A DNA stretch of 36,461 bases from Elusimicrobiota bacterium (GCA_016209085.1 JACQWV010000124.1:1-36461), one strand, 5' to 3'. Positions 21,810 to 32,043 are shown, numbered from the stretch's first letter. Program-made: numbers and translations. The notes: generated by a model from the letters alone, not told the origin.

Positions 21810-23165
21810 TTATTTATTACTAACAGTTTTTATTTTAGAAATAAGCTCGTTTATTAACGCGTTGTTGTAAGGATCGTTAAGAATCTGATGTTTGATTTTA
21901 TCCCTTGCGTACATAACCGTGGTGTGGTCTTTTCCGAATGCCTCTCCGATGCCCGGCAGAGACATATCCGTTATTTCGCACGCTATATACATGGCAATCT
22001 GTCTGGGGAAAGCAATCGCTTCCGTTCTTTTCTGCGATTTCAGGTCTTTTATTTCTACTTTAAATTTTTCAGCCACGACATTCATTATGGAATCTATGCT
22101 TACTTTTTCATCATGTTCTATTGAAGTGATATGGTCTCTTATTACTTCTTTTACAACATCTATTGAAAGCTGGATTTTCATGTTTACGCCGTAATTTCCC
22201 ACTGTTATCAGACAGCCCTCAAGCTCCCTTATGCTTCTTTTCACATTTTCTGCTATAAATACCAAGACATCGTCCGGCACGCTGAATTTGTAAAGGTCCC
22301 TTTTCTGTCTCAAAATGGCGACCCGCGTTTCAAAATCAGGTATTTTTATGTCCGCCCGCAGACCCGAAAGGAATCTTGAAACGAGCCTTTCGCCTAAAGT
22401 AAGCTCTTTGGGCGACCTGTCAGAAGTGACGACTATCTGTTTTTTTGATTCAAACAAGGAATTGAAGGTGTAAAAAAACTCCTCTTCGCTTCGCTCCTTT
22501 CCTATTAAAAACTGGATATCGTCAAGCAGAAGGCAGTCAAGTTTCCTGTATTTATTTCTGAAATTTTCCGTTGTCTTGTTTTGCAGGGTTGATATGTATT
22601 CGTTTACAAAATTTTCGCACGGCGTATAAGCGACCTTTGCTAAGGGGTTGTTTTTGATTATTTCGTTTCCGATAGCGTGGAGGATGTGGGTTTTGCCGAG
22701 ACCCGGCTGGCTGTAAATAAAAAACGGGTTTGAATTTAAACTTCCGGGATTTTTAGCGACAGATTCGGCAGAACTATAAGTGAATCTGTTTGAAGGGCCG
22801 ACCACAAACGACTCAAAATTATAGTTCGGATTTAATGATGTGTGAACCGCCGGAGAAACCGGCCGCGCTTCAATTATCGGCTCCGGCTTAGGAATATCGG
22901 GCGGAGCAATGGCCATTGAATACTGAATTTGAATGTTTTTGTTTAACAACTCCCGAATATTTTTTATCAATAACTCTTCGTATCTTTCTTTTATTTTGTC
23001 GTAAATTACGGAATCCGGCACTTCCAGCTTTAAAACGTCTCCCTCCATAATCAGCGGATTCAAAGGCCTTATCCATAAATCCATGGATTCAGCGCCTATT
23101 TCTGATTCCATCTTTTCCAGCGCTTTCTGCCAGATGTTTTTTATGTCTATTGTCGTGTTATCCAC
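21810..23165 (-). CDS. dnaA: Chromosomal replication initiator DnaA
   Basis: NPFFIYSQPGLGKTHILHAIGNEI; LLLDDIQFL; LVSRFLSGLRADI; C-terminal FGKDHTTVMYARDKI. GTG start. Confidence 0.98.
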   Translation of the reverse strand: MDNTTIDIKNIWQKALEKMESEIGAESMDLWIRPLNPLIMEGDVLKLEVPDSVIYDKIKERYEELLIKNIRELLNKNIQIQYSMAIAPPDIPKPEPIIEARPVSPAVHTSLNPNYNFESFVVGPSNRFTYSSAESVAKNPGSLNSNPFFIYSQPGLGKTHILHAIGNEIIKNNPLAKVAYTPCENFVNEYISTLQNKTTENFRNKYRKLDCLLLDDIQFLIGKERSEEEFFYTFNSLFESKKQIVVTSDRSPKELTLGERLVSRFLSGLRADIKIPDFETRVAILRQKRDLYKFSVPDDVLVFIAENVKRSIRELEGCLITVGNYGVNMKIQLSIDVVKEVIRDHITSIEHDEKVSIDSIMNVVAEKFKVEIKDLKSQKRTEAIAFPRQIAMYIACEITDMSLPGIGEAFGKDHTTVMYARDKIKHQILNDPYNNALINELISKIKTVSNK

Positions 23166-23177
23166 AATTTATCCACA
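23158..23177. promoter_or_regulatory. oriC: Two tandem DnaA boxes (TTATCCACA x2), candidate oriC/dnaA autoregulatory region
   Basis: TTATCCACA at 23158-23166 and 23169-23177, 11 bp start-to-start; followed by AT-rich DNA to about 23430. Confidence 0.85.
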
Positions 23178-23501
23178 AGTGTTAGTAAATAGGTTTTATT
23201 ACCAAAAAACCCTTAAAAAACAAACAAATTTTATGTTAATAATCATGTTTAAGAATTTTTGAATAAACAGACCTTTAAAAAAATTGTTTCAGAATTATTA
23301 CAAAACCTATATAGCTCAAAATCAACTTCTACTTGACTAATACACCTTTGAGAGAGAGGAGACTATAACCCAAAAACACCGCAATACACCGGCTAATATT
23401 AATTATAATTATAAAATATTGAGTTATAGGAATGCAAGCGGTTTTTATAGTGGATTGTTAAAAAAGGATTCCCCCGCAGTCTTGCGAAAGCAGGGGAAGA
23501 A

Positions 23502-23543
23502 GCCTTGCGCCAACGTATGCGAGGCGGGCGAGTTGCGCAAGGC
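23502..23543. repeat. Inverted repeat GCCTTGCGC...GCGCAAGGC
   Basis: Perfect 9-bp arms; adjacent to CCCCCGCAGTCTTGCGAAAGCAGGGG hairpin at about 23471. Confidence 0.6.
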
Positions 23544-23754
23544 GCTGACAAAGGCGCAGGGAATAACGGCGTTAAAAACCCCGACATGAGCGAGTCTGCA
23601 ATTTGCAGCCATATCTTTGCAGAACTTTCTTGGGACAGCCGTGCGCCTTTGGGCCTATTTTAACGTGGTAAGCTTTCCTGCGGATGAAGAGACTTTAGAC
23701 CCTGTTTAAATCGCGCTCAAAGACATAAAATGAAAAATAGACGGTAAAAGAACG

Positions 23755-24828
23755 ATGAAATCCAAAATATTAAAAATTTTTGCGTGCGCTGTTTTTTTGT
23801 CAGCCGGAGGGATAACGCTTTCTGCCGGGCAGCCCGCTCTTCCTTATCCGGAAGAAACTGAATCCGTCAAACACGGCGTGACTTATTTTCTCAGGGGAAT
23901 TTTCACCAGACAGGAGGAGAAAACGGTTCTTCATACAGAGGACGGACGGGTTTTTTTGCTGGAAGTCTCTCCTGAATTAATCGGCGGATACGAGGGAAAG
24001 ACCGTTGAAATATGGGGGAAGGCAAAGCAAAGCGACGAGATAAGCGAAATTAAAGTGACGGAAGTAAAAGAATACGAACCGCCTGCAGAAGTAATTATCC
24101 CCCCGCCTTATAAAAGCCGCTTCCGGCCGGCCGGACTGCTTGAAGAGACCGCAGAAAGCTTTAAAATAGGAGACGCAAGATGGATTGACCCTCATAATCC
24201 TTCAGAGGAATATCTCTGGAAAGAAGTCGTCATAAAACCGGAATTGCTTAAAAACGCTTATTTCGCCGCAAAAAAGGGAGAAAAAGGACCGGCAGGCCAT
24301 TCTTTGCTGTTCTTTGAATTTGAAGACGGGGGAATAGTTGACCATGACGGAAATTCATCAAGAGGATTTTTTCTCTCAGTGGAAGCCTACGCCAGGGAGG
24401 GCCAGAGCTACTCTGTTTTCACGGGTTTGAAAAACGCCTACGGCATAGTCTGGATGATAATAACTTTTGAGGAATATTCCCTGAGAACGGCTTTTTTCGG
24501 CGACAGCAGCCTGCATTTCTTTCCCATATTGTTAAGCAGGGAGGATAAAATCAGAATGGCGGCAGAGGCCGTCCGCCTTGCAACAATAAACCGCGAGGGA
24601 GAATTTTATCATACGGTTACGAACAGCTGCACCAACAATCTTGTCATAGTCATGAACCGGGTTTTGCCCGAAGATAAAAAAATAAAAATGTGGATAATCC
24701 CCTCGTTTATTTACAATTTCCGCGCCACAATGCCATGGACTGTCCCCCGCTATCTTCAAAGGAAAAACCTGCTCGGCCCGGAGGAATTTGCCATAACAAA
24801 GGAAAACCTGCGGGAATATATCCCTTAA
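23755..24828 (+). CDS. Secreted protein with DUF4105-like domain
   Basis: Signal peptide; YAREGQSYSVFTGLKNAYG and HTVTNSCTNNLVIVMNRVLP resemble the DUF4105/Lnb N-terminal domain. Confidence 0.65.
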   Translation: MKSKILKIFACAVFLSAGGITLSAGQPALPYPEETESVKHGVTYFLRGIFTRQEEKTVLHTEDGRVFLLEVSPELIGGYEGKTVEIWGKAKQSDEISEIKVTEVKEYEPPAEVIIPPPYKSRFRPAGLLEETAESFKIGDARWIDPHNPSEEYLWKEVVIKPELLKNAYFAAKKGEKGPAGHSLLFFEFEDGGIVDHDGNSSRGFFLSVEAYAREGQSYSVFTGLKNAYGIVWMIITFEEYSLRTAFFGDSSLHFFPILLSREDKIRMAAEAVRLATINREGEFYHTVTNSCTNNLVIVMNRVLPEDKKIKMWIIPSFIYNFRATMPWTVPRYLQRKNLLGPEEFAITKENLREYIP

Positions 24829-27065
24829 TGCCTGAAATGCCTTATTCCGGTCAGAACCATTGAAAGCCCCAGTTTATCAGCCGCTTTTATCGCTTCCTGG
24901 TCGTTTACGGATCCGCCCGGCTGTATCACGGCTGTTATGCCTGCTTTTGCCGCCTCTTCAATCGCGTCCGGGAACGGGAAGAAAGCGTCGGAGGCCATGA
25001 CCAGAATCTGCGGCTTCGGGTTGTTTTTTAAAAATTGCCGGTATTTGTGCGCAGCCATAAACACGGAATCAACCCTTGACATCTGTCCCGCGCCGATTCC
25101 GACGGTCCGGTTTTTGTCCGCAAAAACGATTGCGTTTGAGCGCACGTATTTTGCCGCTGTCCAGGCAAAACGCAGGCCGTCTTCCTCGTCTCCGGAGGGT
25201 TTTTTAACAGTGGGGATTTCCCATTTATCCGTCAATAAAATTTTGTCATCCTCTACTGCAAGCGCCTCGTCTCCGACGGATTTTAATATAAAAGTGTCTT
25301 TCGGAAAAGATACCCATTTCAGCGCCCTTAAATTCTGTTTTTTTGAGAGAAGTTCAAGGGCTTTTTCGTCAAAATCAGGAGCGCAGATCACTTCCAGGAA
25401 TTTTTTGCCCAGGAATTCGGCTATTTTAAAATCAAATTTTCTGTTGACTGCTATTATTCCGCCGAATGCGGACAGGGGGTCCGTATTCCAGGCTCTTTCA
25501 AAAGCTTCAATCACGTCATCGCCTGTCCCGACTCCGCAGGGCGTCACGTGCTTGAAAATAACGCAGGCCGGTTTTTCAAATTCAAGGACCGCCTGATGCG
25601 CGCCGTAAGCGTCCAGAATGTTGTTGTAGGACAGCTCTTTTCCCTGCAGTTGTTTAAAAGGCAGACGGTCGTTTTTTGAATATAAAGCGGATTTCTGGTG
25701 GGGATTTTCCCCGTATCTTAAATCAGAAATTTTGTTTAATTTTATTTCAAGCGTTTGAGTAAAATCCCCCTCTTTCCCCCTTTGCAAAAGGGGGACGAAA
25801 GGGGGATTTGTGTCCTGCGCCCCGCCGTTGCCGGCCGGAACGGCGCCGACGGCCAAGGTTTTAAATATGGCGGAGTCATAGCCCGCAGTGTGTTCAAAAG
25901 CCTTGATTGAAAGCTCTTTCCTGCTTTCAATTGAAAGATTTCCGTTGTTTGTCCGCATCTCTGCCAGGATTTTCCCGTAATCGGAAGGCTGCGCAATCAC
26001 CACGACGTCCTCGTAATTTTTGGCAGCAGCCCTTAAAAGAGCGACTCCGCCGATGTCAATGTTTTCTATGAGTTCTTCAGACCACGGAGCGGATTTTTTT
26101 GCGGTTTCCCCGAAAGGATAGAGATTCACCACGACCATGTCAATGGATTCAATGCCGAATTTTATGACCTCTTCCCTGTGTTTAGCGTCCTGCCTTTTGA
26201 AAAGTATGCCTGCGTGAACAGCCGGATGAAGGGTTTTTACCCTGCCGGAGAGAATTTCCGGGAAATTGGTTATTTCTTCAAGAAGCCGGACCGGCATCCC
26301 GGATTCCTTTAACAATTTATAAGTTCCCGAAGTGGATATCAGCTCCACGCCGTTTTTGACAAGCTCTTTTGCAAACTCAACAATGCCGGTTTTGTTAGAG
26401 ACTGAAATGAGCGCCCGTTTTATTTTTTTATTTTCCTCCAATTTTTTAGGAAGAATTTTAACCCTGTTTTCGGTTAATTCCAGCCTGTCTTCACAGAAAA
26501 GGGAAACGGCTCTGGGATAGAGTATGTGCTCCTGGGGGCTTATCCTCTTGGCGAGAGTTTCAGGAGTGTCGTCCTGAAAAACACAAACCGTGTGCTGAAG
26601 TATTATGGGACCGGAGTCATATTCTTCATCAACAAAATGGACTGTGCATCCGCTTAATTTCACGCCTGATTTTATAACTGTTTCATGCACTTTTATTCCA
26701 TACATTCCCTTTCCACCGAAACAGGGTAGAAGTGCCGGGTGAATGTTCATTATCCTGTTGTGATAGGTTTTAAGCATTTGGTGCCCGAGTTTCAGCATGT
26801 AGCCTGCCAGACACACTAAATCAGTCTTGTGTTTTTCGCATAATTGGACAAGATATTCGTCATGTTTTTCAGGAGTTTCAAAATCTTTCGCAGAGACAAC
26901 AAAATTGGGAATGCTTTCTTTTTCAGCCCTTTTTAAAGCGCCTGCATCTTTTTTGCTTGAAACGACAAGACCGATTTTTCCCCTGATTTGGCCTGTTTTT
27001 ACAGCGTCAATCAGGGCCTGAAGATTTGTTCCTTCTCCCGAAACGAACACTGTTATATTTTTCAT
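24825..27065 (-). CDS. purNH: Fused PurN (GAR formyltransferase) - PurH (AICAR formyltransferase/IMP cyclohydrolase)
   Basis: N-terminal VFVSGEGTNLQALID...NIHPALLPCFGGKGMYGIKVHETVIKSGVKLSGCTVHFVDEEYDSGPII (PurN); C-terminal ALISVSNKTG...TLHPAVHAGIL...DLRYGENPHQ...TDPLSAFGGIIAVNR (PurH). Confidence 0.95.
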   Translation of the reverse strand: MKNITVFVSGEGTNLQALIDAVKTGQIRGKIGLVVSSKKDAGALKRAEKESIPNFVVSAKDFETPEKHDEYLVQLCEKHKTDLVCLAGYMLKLGHQMLKTYHNRIMNIHPALLPCFGGKGMYGIKVHETVIKSGVKLSGCTVHFVDEEYDSGPIILQHTVCVFQDDTPETLAKRISPQEHILYPRAVSLFCEDRLELTENRVKILPKKLEENKKIKRALISVSNKTGIVEFAKELVKNGVELISTSGTYKLLKESGMPVRLLEEITNFPEILSGRVKTLHPAVHAGILFKRQDAKHREEVIKFGIESIDMVVVNLYPFGETAKKSAPWSEELIENIDIGGVALLRAAAKNYEDVVVIAQPSDYGKILAEMRTNNGNLSIESRKELSIKAFEHTAGYDSAIFKTLAVGAVPAGNGGAQDTNPPFVPLLQRGKEGDFTQTLEIKLNKISDLRYGENPHQKSALYSKNDRLPFKQLQGKELSYNNILDAYGAHQAVLEFEKPACVIFKHVTPCGVGTGDDVIEAFERAWNTDPLSAFGGIIAVNRKFDFKIAEFLGKKFLEVICAPDFDEKALELLSKKQNLRALKWVSFPKDTFILKSVGDEALAVEDDKILLTDKWEIPTVKKPSGDEEDGLRFAWTAAKYVRSNAIVFADKNRTVGIGAGQMSRVDSVFMAAHKYRQFLKNNPKPQILVMASDAFFPFPDAIEEAAKAGITAVIQPGGSVNDQEAIKAADKLGLSMVLTGIRHFRH
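25762..25809. repeat. 48-bp palindromic element inserted in frame in purH
   Basis: AAATCCCCCtctttCCCCCTTTgcAAAAGGGGGacgaaaGGGGGATTT; encodes NPPFVPLLQRGKEGDF on the minus strand. Confidence 0.85.
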
Positions 27066-27109
27066 AAAACACCCCTATACTAAAATCAAAACGAACGACG
27101 AATACCGCT

Positions 27110-28393
27110 TCAAGCGGGTTTTTTAAACCGGAGTTTAAGCGTCAGTATTGATTCGCCGGAAAAAATCCTTGCGGCCGCTATGACAAAGACCAGAAAAACC
27201 AGGCCCTGATATATTATTCCCCAGATGACCGACATGTTTTTGCCGAGCATTATGTTTTGCGGGGAGATAAAGGCGTGCGTGAAAGGAATGGCCAGAAGAA
27301 CCAGTTTCAGCGGAGCCGAAGCCGCGCTTATGTCCATAAACATCGGCAGCATGTAGGACAGCATCAAAAGCATCATAAGAGGAGTCCCTGCCGCCTGGGT
27401 GCTTTTTACGTCGTCGGAAAGCACGCCGAGAATAATTGCCATGGCCAAGGCGCAGAGTATGCAGAAAAGCACGGAAATTCCTATTAGGCCGTAGCCGAAG
27501 GGGCTTATTATGAGGCCCAGTTTCGCCATGGAAGCGCTTGTTGAGTCCGGCATGGCCGAGGACAATGCCCCGCCCGAAATTCCGGACATGAAAGACCTCA
27601 TTCCCAACATGTAGCCGCCTGACAGCACAAAGGCTATCAGCCCCGAAGCGGTGAGTTTTGAAAAAACAAGAACTTTTCTGTTCACCGGAGAGCTCAGCAG
27701 GATTTCAAGAGTTTTATTTTCTTTTTCGCCTGCAACCGCAGTCATTACTATCTGTGAAGCGTATATAACGACGAGAAATATCACTATTGGAAAAAGTATG
27801 GATTGAGATTGCACGAAAGCAAGGACATGGCTTATGGGTATTTTTTCAACCGCGTTGCCGGCAGCCACGAATTCCTCCACTGAAACCGGGTTTTTAATGA
27901 AATCAGCATCGCGGCCCGCAAAGTTCTTTTTTATCAGAAAATCGCCGATGTTTTTGGTTATGTCGGAAACGGTTTTTCTGATTTTTGAGGAAGAGAGCTC
28001 GGAGCTTTTAAATCCCTTGGTAAACATAGCGTAAATTTGTATTTTATGGCTTTTTGATTTGCTTAAATTTTCTCCGAGCCCCGCCGGGATAACAAGCAGA
28101 AAAATATCCCTGTCGTATTTGCCGCCGAGCAGCGTTTCCTTGATGTCAGCAGGCTCTTCTTTTATGATCTTGTATCTTTTTCCTTCAAGCCCGTCTATTA
28201 TCATTTTTGAAACAGCGGATTTGTCAATATCCATGACCGCTATCTCATTTAACGCATCGGCGGCCTTCTTGTGCGCTCCCACGGTTTTTCCTATGACATA
28301 AAAAATAAAAATCATCATTCCCAGGATAATCAGAAGCTGGCGGGTTAGCAGCTCTTTGAATTCTTTTTTGACGAGAATGAAAAATATTCTCAT
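27110..28393 (-). CDS. ABC-2 type transporter permease (NatB-like)
   Basis: N-terminal TM plus large extracytoplasmic loop; VMTAVAGEKENKTLEILLSSPVNRKVLVFSKL typical of ABC-2 exporters. Confidence 0.9.
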   Translation of the reverse strand: MRIFFILVKKEFKELLTRQLLIILGMMIFIFYVIGKTVGAHKKAADALNEIAVMDIDKSAVSKMIIDGLEGKRYKIIKEEPADIKETLLGGKYDRDIFLLVIPAGLGENLSKSKSHKIQIYAMFTKGFKSSELSSSKIRKTVSDITKNIGDFLIKKNFAGRDADFIKNPVSVEEFVAAGNAVEKIPISHVLAFVQSQSILFPIVIFLVVIYASQIVMTAVAGEKENKTLEILLSSPVNRKVLVFSKLTASGLIAFVLSGGYMLGMRSFMSGISGGALSSAMPDSTSASMAKLGLIISPFGYGLIGISVLFCILCALAMAIILGVLSDDVKSTQAAGTPLMMLLMLSYMLPMFMDISAASAPLKLVLLAIPFTHAFISPQNIMLGKNMSVIWGIIYQGLVFLVFVIAAARIFSGESILTLKLRFKKPA

Positions 28394-29112
28394 GATTGCG
28401 TCAGTTTTATAAAAACGTCTTCAAGGTCGTTGGCGCCGGCCCGTTTTTTTAAGTTTTCCAGAGAGTCCGCCGCAAGCATTTTTCCGGCGTTTATTATTCC
28501 TATCCTGTCGGAGAGAAATTCTATTTCCATCATGTTGTGGCTTGATATCAGGAAAGACATGCCGTCCCCGGCCAGCTGTTTTATGGTTCTTCTTATTTCA
28601 AACGCGTTCACTATGTCAAGGCCGCTGGCCGGCTCGTCCAGTATGGCCAGGCGGGGTTTTGTCATTATTGTCCTGGATAGAAGAAGCTTCCTTGTCATGC
28701 CCTTGCTGTAAGAGCCGATTTTTTCCCTGAGCTTGTCTTTCAGCCCGGACATTTCAGCCCCGTATCCGGCTGAGGCTTTTGCCCGGCCGCTGTCTTCAAT
28801 AAAAATGGAGGCCATGAATTCAAGATATTCCGCTCCGGTCAGGTTTTTGTATGCGCCGGCTTCCTCGGGCAGATAGCTTATTATTTTTCTGGCGGCCTGC
28901 GGGTTTTTTGAGATGTCAATATCAAAAATTTTCACGCTTCCGCCGGTGGGAGAAAGGATGGTGGAAATTATTTTAAGGGTAGTAGACTTCCCGGCGCCGT
29001 TCGGTCCGACAAGGGCGAAAATCTCCTTCTCCTTCACGTCAAAGCTTATGCCCTTGACCGCTTCAAACGCTTTATATTTTTTGACAAGATTTGAAACTTC
29101 AAGCGCCGGCAT
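28390..29112 (-). CDS. ABC transporter ATP-binding protein (NatA-like)
   Basis: GPNGAGKSTTLK Walker A; SYSKGMTRKLLLSRTI signature; LAILDEPASGLD Walker B. Confidence 0.93.
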   Translation of the reverse strand: MPALEVSNLVKKYKAFEAVKGISFDVKEKEIFALVGPNGAGKSTTLKIISTILSPTGGSVKIFDIDISKNPQAARKIISYLPEEAGAYKNLTGAEYLEFMASIFIEDSGRAKASAGYGAEMSGLKDKLREKIGSYSKGMTRKLLLSRTIMTKPRLAILDEPASGLDIVNAFEIRRTIKQLAGDGMSFLISSHNMMEIEFLSDRIGIINAGKMLAADSLENLKKRAGANDLEDVFIKLTQS

Positions 29113-29125
29113 AAATTATATTTTA

Positions 29126-31087
29126 TCATTCATAGCGCAAAGCGTCTATGGGATTTAGTTTAGCGGCCTTGAAAGCGGGCCAGAACCCGAATATCACGCC
29201 CACGCCGGTTGAAAAAAGGAATGCGGTAATTATCACGCCGAGATTTATCACGGGCTGTATATGAATGAAAATGGCGAGTGTTTTTGCTATGCCGAGCCCG
29301 AAAGCCACCCCCAATCCGCCGCCGATAAGACATATTATCACGGCTTCTATCAAAAATTGAGCAAGAATATCCGCTTTCCTCGCTCCCAGGGCTTTCCTGA
29401 GCCCGATTTCGCGCGTCCTTTCCGTTACGCTGACAAGCATTATGTTCATTATGCCTATGCCGCCGACCAGAAGAGAGACTGCGGCTATGCTTGCCAGAAA
29501 AGCGGTAAAAATTCCAAGTCCTTTTTTAATCATTTCAAGCATTGAGGCGAACGAGAATATTTCAAACCCGTCTTCCTGTCCTTCCAGTATGCCGTGGCGC
29601 TGCCGCAGAAGCCTGGCGGCTTCTTCTTTGGCCGCATCCACTTTGTCCGCGCTTAAGGCCTCAATTTCTATCTGGCTGAGATCCTTCTGGCCGAACAAGC
29701 GCTTCATGGCTGTGTTCAGCGGCACTATTGCGGAATTCCGGGGCATGTTCACGGCCAGGCTTTCCTGAGCGTTTTTCGGAATTACGCCGATGACGGTAAA
29801 AATATTTTTATTTATTCTGATTTCCTGATTCAGGGGATTTTCCCCCTCGTCAAACAATTCCTCTGCCGCCTTGCTGTGAAGAATAACCACCCGCGCCCTT
29901 GAAACATCTTCGTTGACGGTGAAAAATCTGCCGTTTAAGGAGGAAATGTTTTTAAGAGCCAGGCCGTCAGCTGTCAGGCCGAATACCGCCGCGTTCATGT
30001 TTTTTCCTCCGCGGGACAGTTGGCCGTAATTCTGAACCACAGGCGAAACCCTTGCAACAGAGGAACATCTTGAAGCTATGTCCTGGCTGTCGTCAAAATT
30101 TATTCTCGTGTATTCCCTGCGCACCCCCTGCTGGCTCAGGCTTCCGGGTATTACCATGAGCGTTTTTGCGCCCATTGCTTCCATGTCGCCAAGAATGATT
30201 TTCTGCGTGCCTTTTCCCAGGGTCAGCATGGCGATTATGGAGCCCACGCCCACGAAAATGCCCAGCATTGTCAGGGAGCTCCGTATTTTATGGCTCCAGA
30301 TGGACACCAGGGCTATTCTGAGCTGTTCCATGACTTCTATTAAACCGAATCCTATCCGGGACTGCGGCAAAGCGATTTGAGCGGCATCCGGCGCGGACGC
30401 ACGAGAGGTTTTGCTCTGGTCGCTTGCAACCCTGCCGTCTTTCATGAGAATTATGCGGTCAGCTGTTTTCCCCAGCTCAGGGTCATGCGTCACGATTATG
30501 ATTGTAAGACCCCTGGAATGGAGATTTTTTAAAAGCGCGGTTACTTCTTCTCTGGAGGCCGCGTCCAGATTCCCGCTCGGCTCGTCCGCTAGTATTATCA
30601 GGGGTTCGTTTATCAGGGCTCTGGCTATTGCGACTCTTTGCTGCTGGCCGCCTGAAAGCTCATTGGGTTTGTGTTTCGCCCTGTCTGAAAGCCCCACGAG
30701 TTTCATGCATTCAAGAGCCCTGTCTTTGCCGCCGTCGCTGGCGCCGGCATACACCATGGGCAGCATTACATTGTTTAAAGCGTTTGTTTTCGCCAGGAGA
30801 TGAAAGGACTGGAAAATAAACCCTGTCATTTTGCTTCGTATGGCCGCCAGCTGGTTTTCCTTAAGATTGTGAACCGCAGAGTCCGAGAAGAAATACTCCC
30901 CGGAATCAGGCCTGTCCAGAAATCCTATTATATGCATCAGGGTGGATTTGCCGGAGCCAGAAGGCCCCATTACGGCTATGAATTCTCCGGGATTTATTTC
31001 AAGAGAAACGTCTCTGAGGGCTTTTACTTCGGAAGAACCTATCTGATAGGTTTTATTAATGTTTTTAAGTCTTATGAGAGAAGCCAT
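29126..31087 (-). CDS. macB: MacB-type ABC transporter (ATPase-permease fusion)
   Basis: GPSGSGKSTLMHIIG; LSGGQQQRVAIARAL; C-terminal MacB/FtsX domain with TREIGLRKALGARKADILAQFLIEA. Confidence 0.92.
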   Translation of the reverse strand: MASLIRLKNINKTYQIGSSEVKALRDVSLEINPGEFIAVMGPSGSGKSTLMHIIGFLDRPDSGEYFFSDSAVHNLKENQLAAIRSKMTGFIFQSFHLLAKTNALNNVMLPMVYAGASDGGKDRALECMKLVGLSDRAKHKPNELSGGQQQRVAIARALINEPLIILADEPSGNLDAASREEVTALLKNLHSRGLTIIIVTHDPELGKTADRIILMKDGRVASDQSKTSRASAPDAAQIALPQSRIGFGLIEVMEQLRIALVSIWSHKIRSSLTMLGIFVGVGSIIAMLTLGKGTQKIILGDMEAMGAKTLMVIPGSLSQQGVRREYTRINFDDSQDIASRCSSVARVSPVVQNYGQLSRGGKNMNAAVFGLTADGLALKNISSLNGRFFTVNEDVSRARVVILHSKAAEELFDEGENPLNQEIRINKNIFTVIGVIPKNAQESLAVNMPRNSAIVPLNTAMKRLFGQKDLSQIEIEALSADKVDAAKEEAARLLRQRHGILEGQEDGFEIFSFASMLEMIKKGLGIFTAFLASIAAVSLLVGGIGIMNIMLVSVTERTREIGLRKALGARKADILAQFLIEAVIICLIGGGLGVAFGLGIAKTLAIFIHIQPVINLGVIITAFLFSTGVGVIFGFWPAFKAAKLNPIDALRYE

Positions 31088-32043
31088 TACCCGCCGCCGA
31101 TTCTTATGGTTATGTCTTCGGATTTTTTTGTTTCCGACGAAATCATCACCGTGTCGCCCTCTACAACTCCGGAAATTATTTCAAAATTTTTCTTATCCGA
31201 AAGCCCCAGCTCCACGGGCCGCTGGACAGGCTCTTTTCCCTGCGTTTCCAGAAACATTACCGTGGGGCTGCCGGCCTTATACGTTACGGCTTCCTTGGGA
31301 ACGAGCAGGGCTTTAAGTTTGGTTTCCACTGTTATATGCACGTCGGCCGTCATGCCGGCGCGCAAATTAGGGGGCGCTTTGAATGGAAGAACTTTAACTT
31401 CATAAGTCGTGATGTTCCCGGTAGTTTTTGCCTCATGGGCTATTGAAACGACCCTGCCCGAATGCGTTTCTTTCGGAAACGCGTCAAGGATAAATTGAGC
31501 GGCCTGATTTTCGCTTACTTTGCCTATATCGGTCTCGTCAACGGAGGTTCTGATAATCAGCCTGTCAGACAGCGCGAGAATGGTCTGGTTTGCCGCAACC
31601 GGCTGTCCCGGCTCCACGGCCCGTTGTATGACGGTTCCGTTTATGGGGGCGACAAGCGGAGTCGGCTTGTAAGCGTTTTCAAAAACTTTCAGTTCTTCCG
31701 AAGAAACGTTTCTTGCCTTTGCAGAATCAAGCAGGGCCGCCCTCTCTATGGAACTCATCCACGCAAGAATCTGGCCGGACGCCACCCGCTGGCCTTCTTT
31801 CACGAGAATATCCTCTATCCTTCCGCCGAAAGTGGGAATGACCGGGACCCTGTTTTCCGGCTCCGCAACGCCGCTCGCGTAGACTTTCACCACAAAAGTG
31901 TTTTTGGATATTTTAAAAGCATACATTGGTTTTGCGGATTTGGCTTTCCTGATTTTTTTAAAATACCCGCAGGATACAAAAGATACGGCGATGAATATCA
32001 ATACGAACCAGGTCAGTTTTCTTTTAAATAGTTTTTTTCTCAT
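31087..32043 (-). CDS. MacA/HlyD-type periplasmic adaptor
   Basis: Lipoprotein-like N-terminus (SFVSCGYFKK); VPVIPTFGGRIEDILVKEGQRVASGQILA; RAGMTADVHI. Confidence 0.9.
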   Translation of the reverse strand: MRKKLFKRKLTWFVLIFIAVSFVSCGYFKKIRKAKSAKPMYAFKISKNTFVVKVYASGVAEPENRVPVIPTFGGRIEDILVKEGQRVASGQILAWMSSIERAALLDSAKARNVSSEELKVFENAYKPTPLVAPINGTVIQRAVEPGQPVAANQTILALSDRLIIRTSVDETDIGKVSENQAAQFILDAFPKETHSGRVVSIAHEAKTTGNITTYEVKVLPFKAPPNLRAGMTADVHITVETKLKALLVPKEAVTYKAGSPTVMFLETQGKEPVQRPVELGLSDKKNFEIISGVVEGDTVMISSETKKSEDITIRIGGG

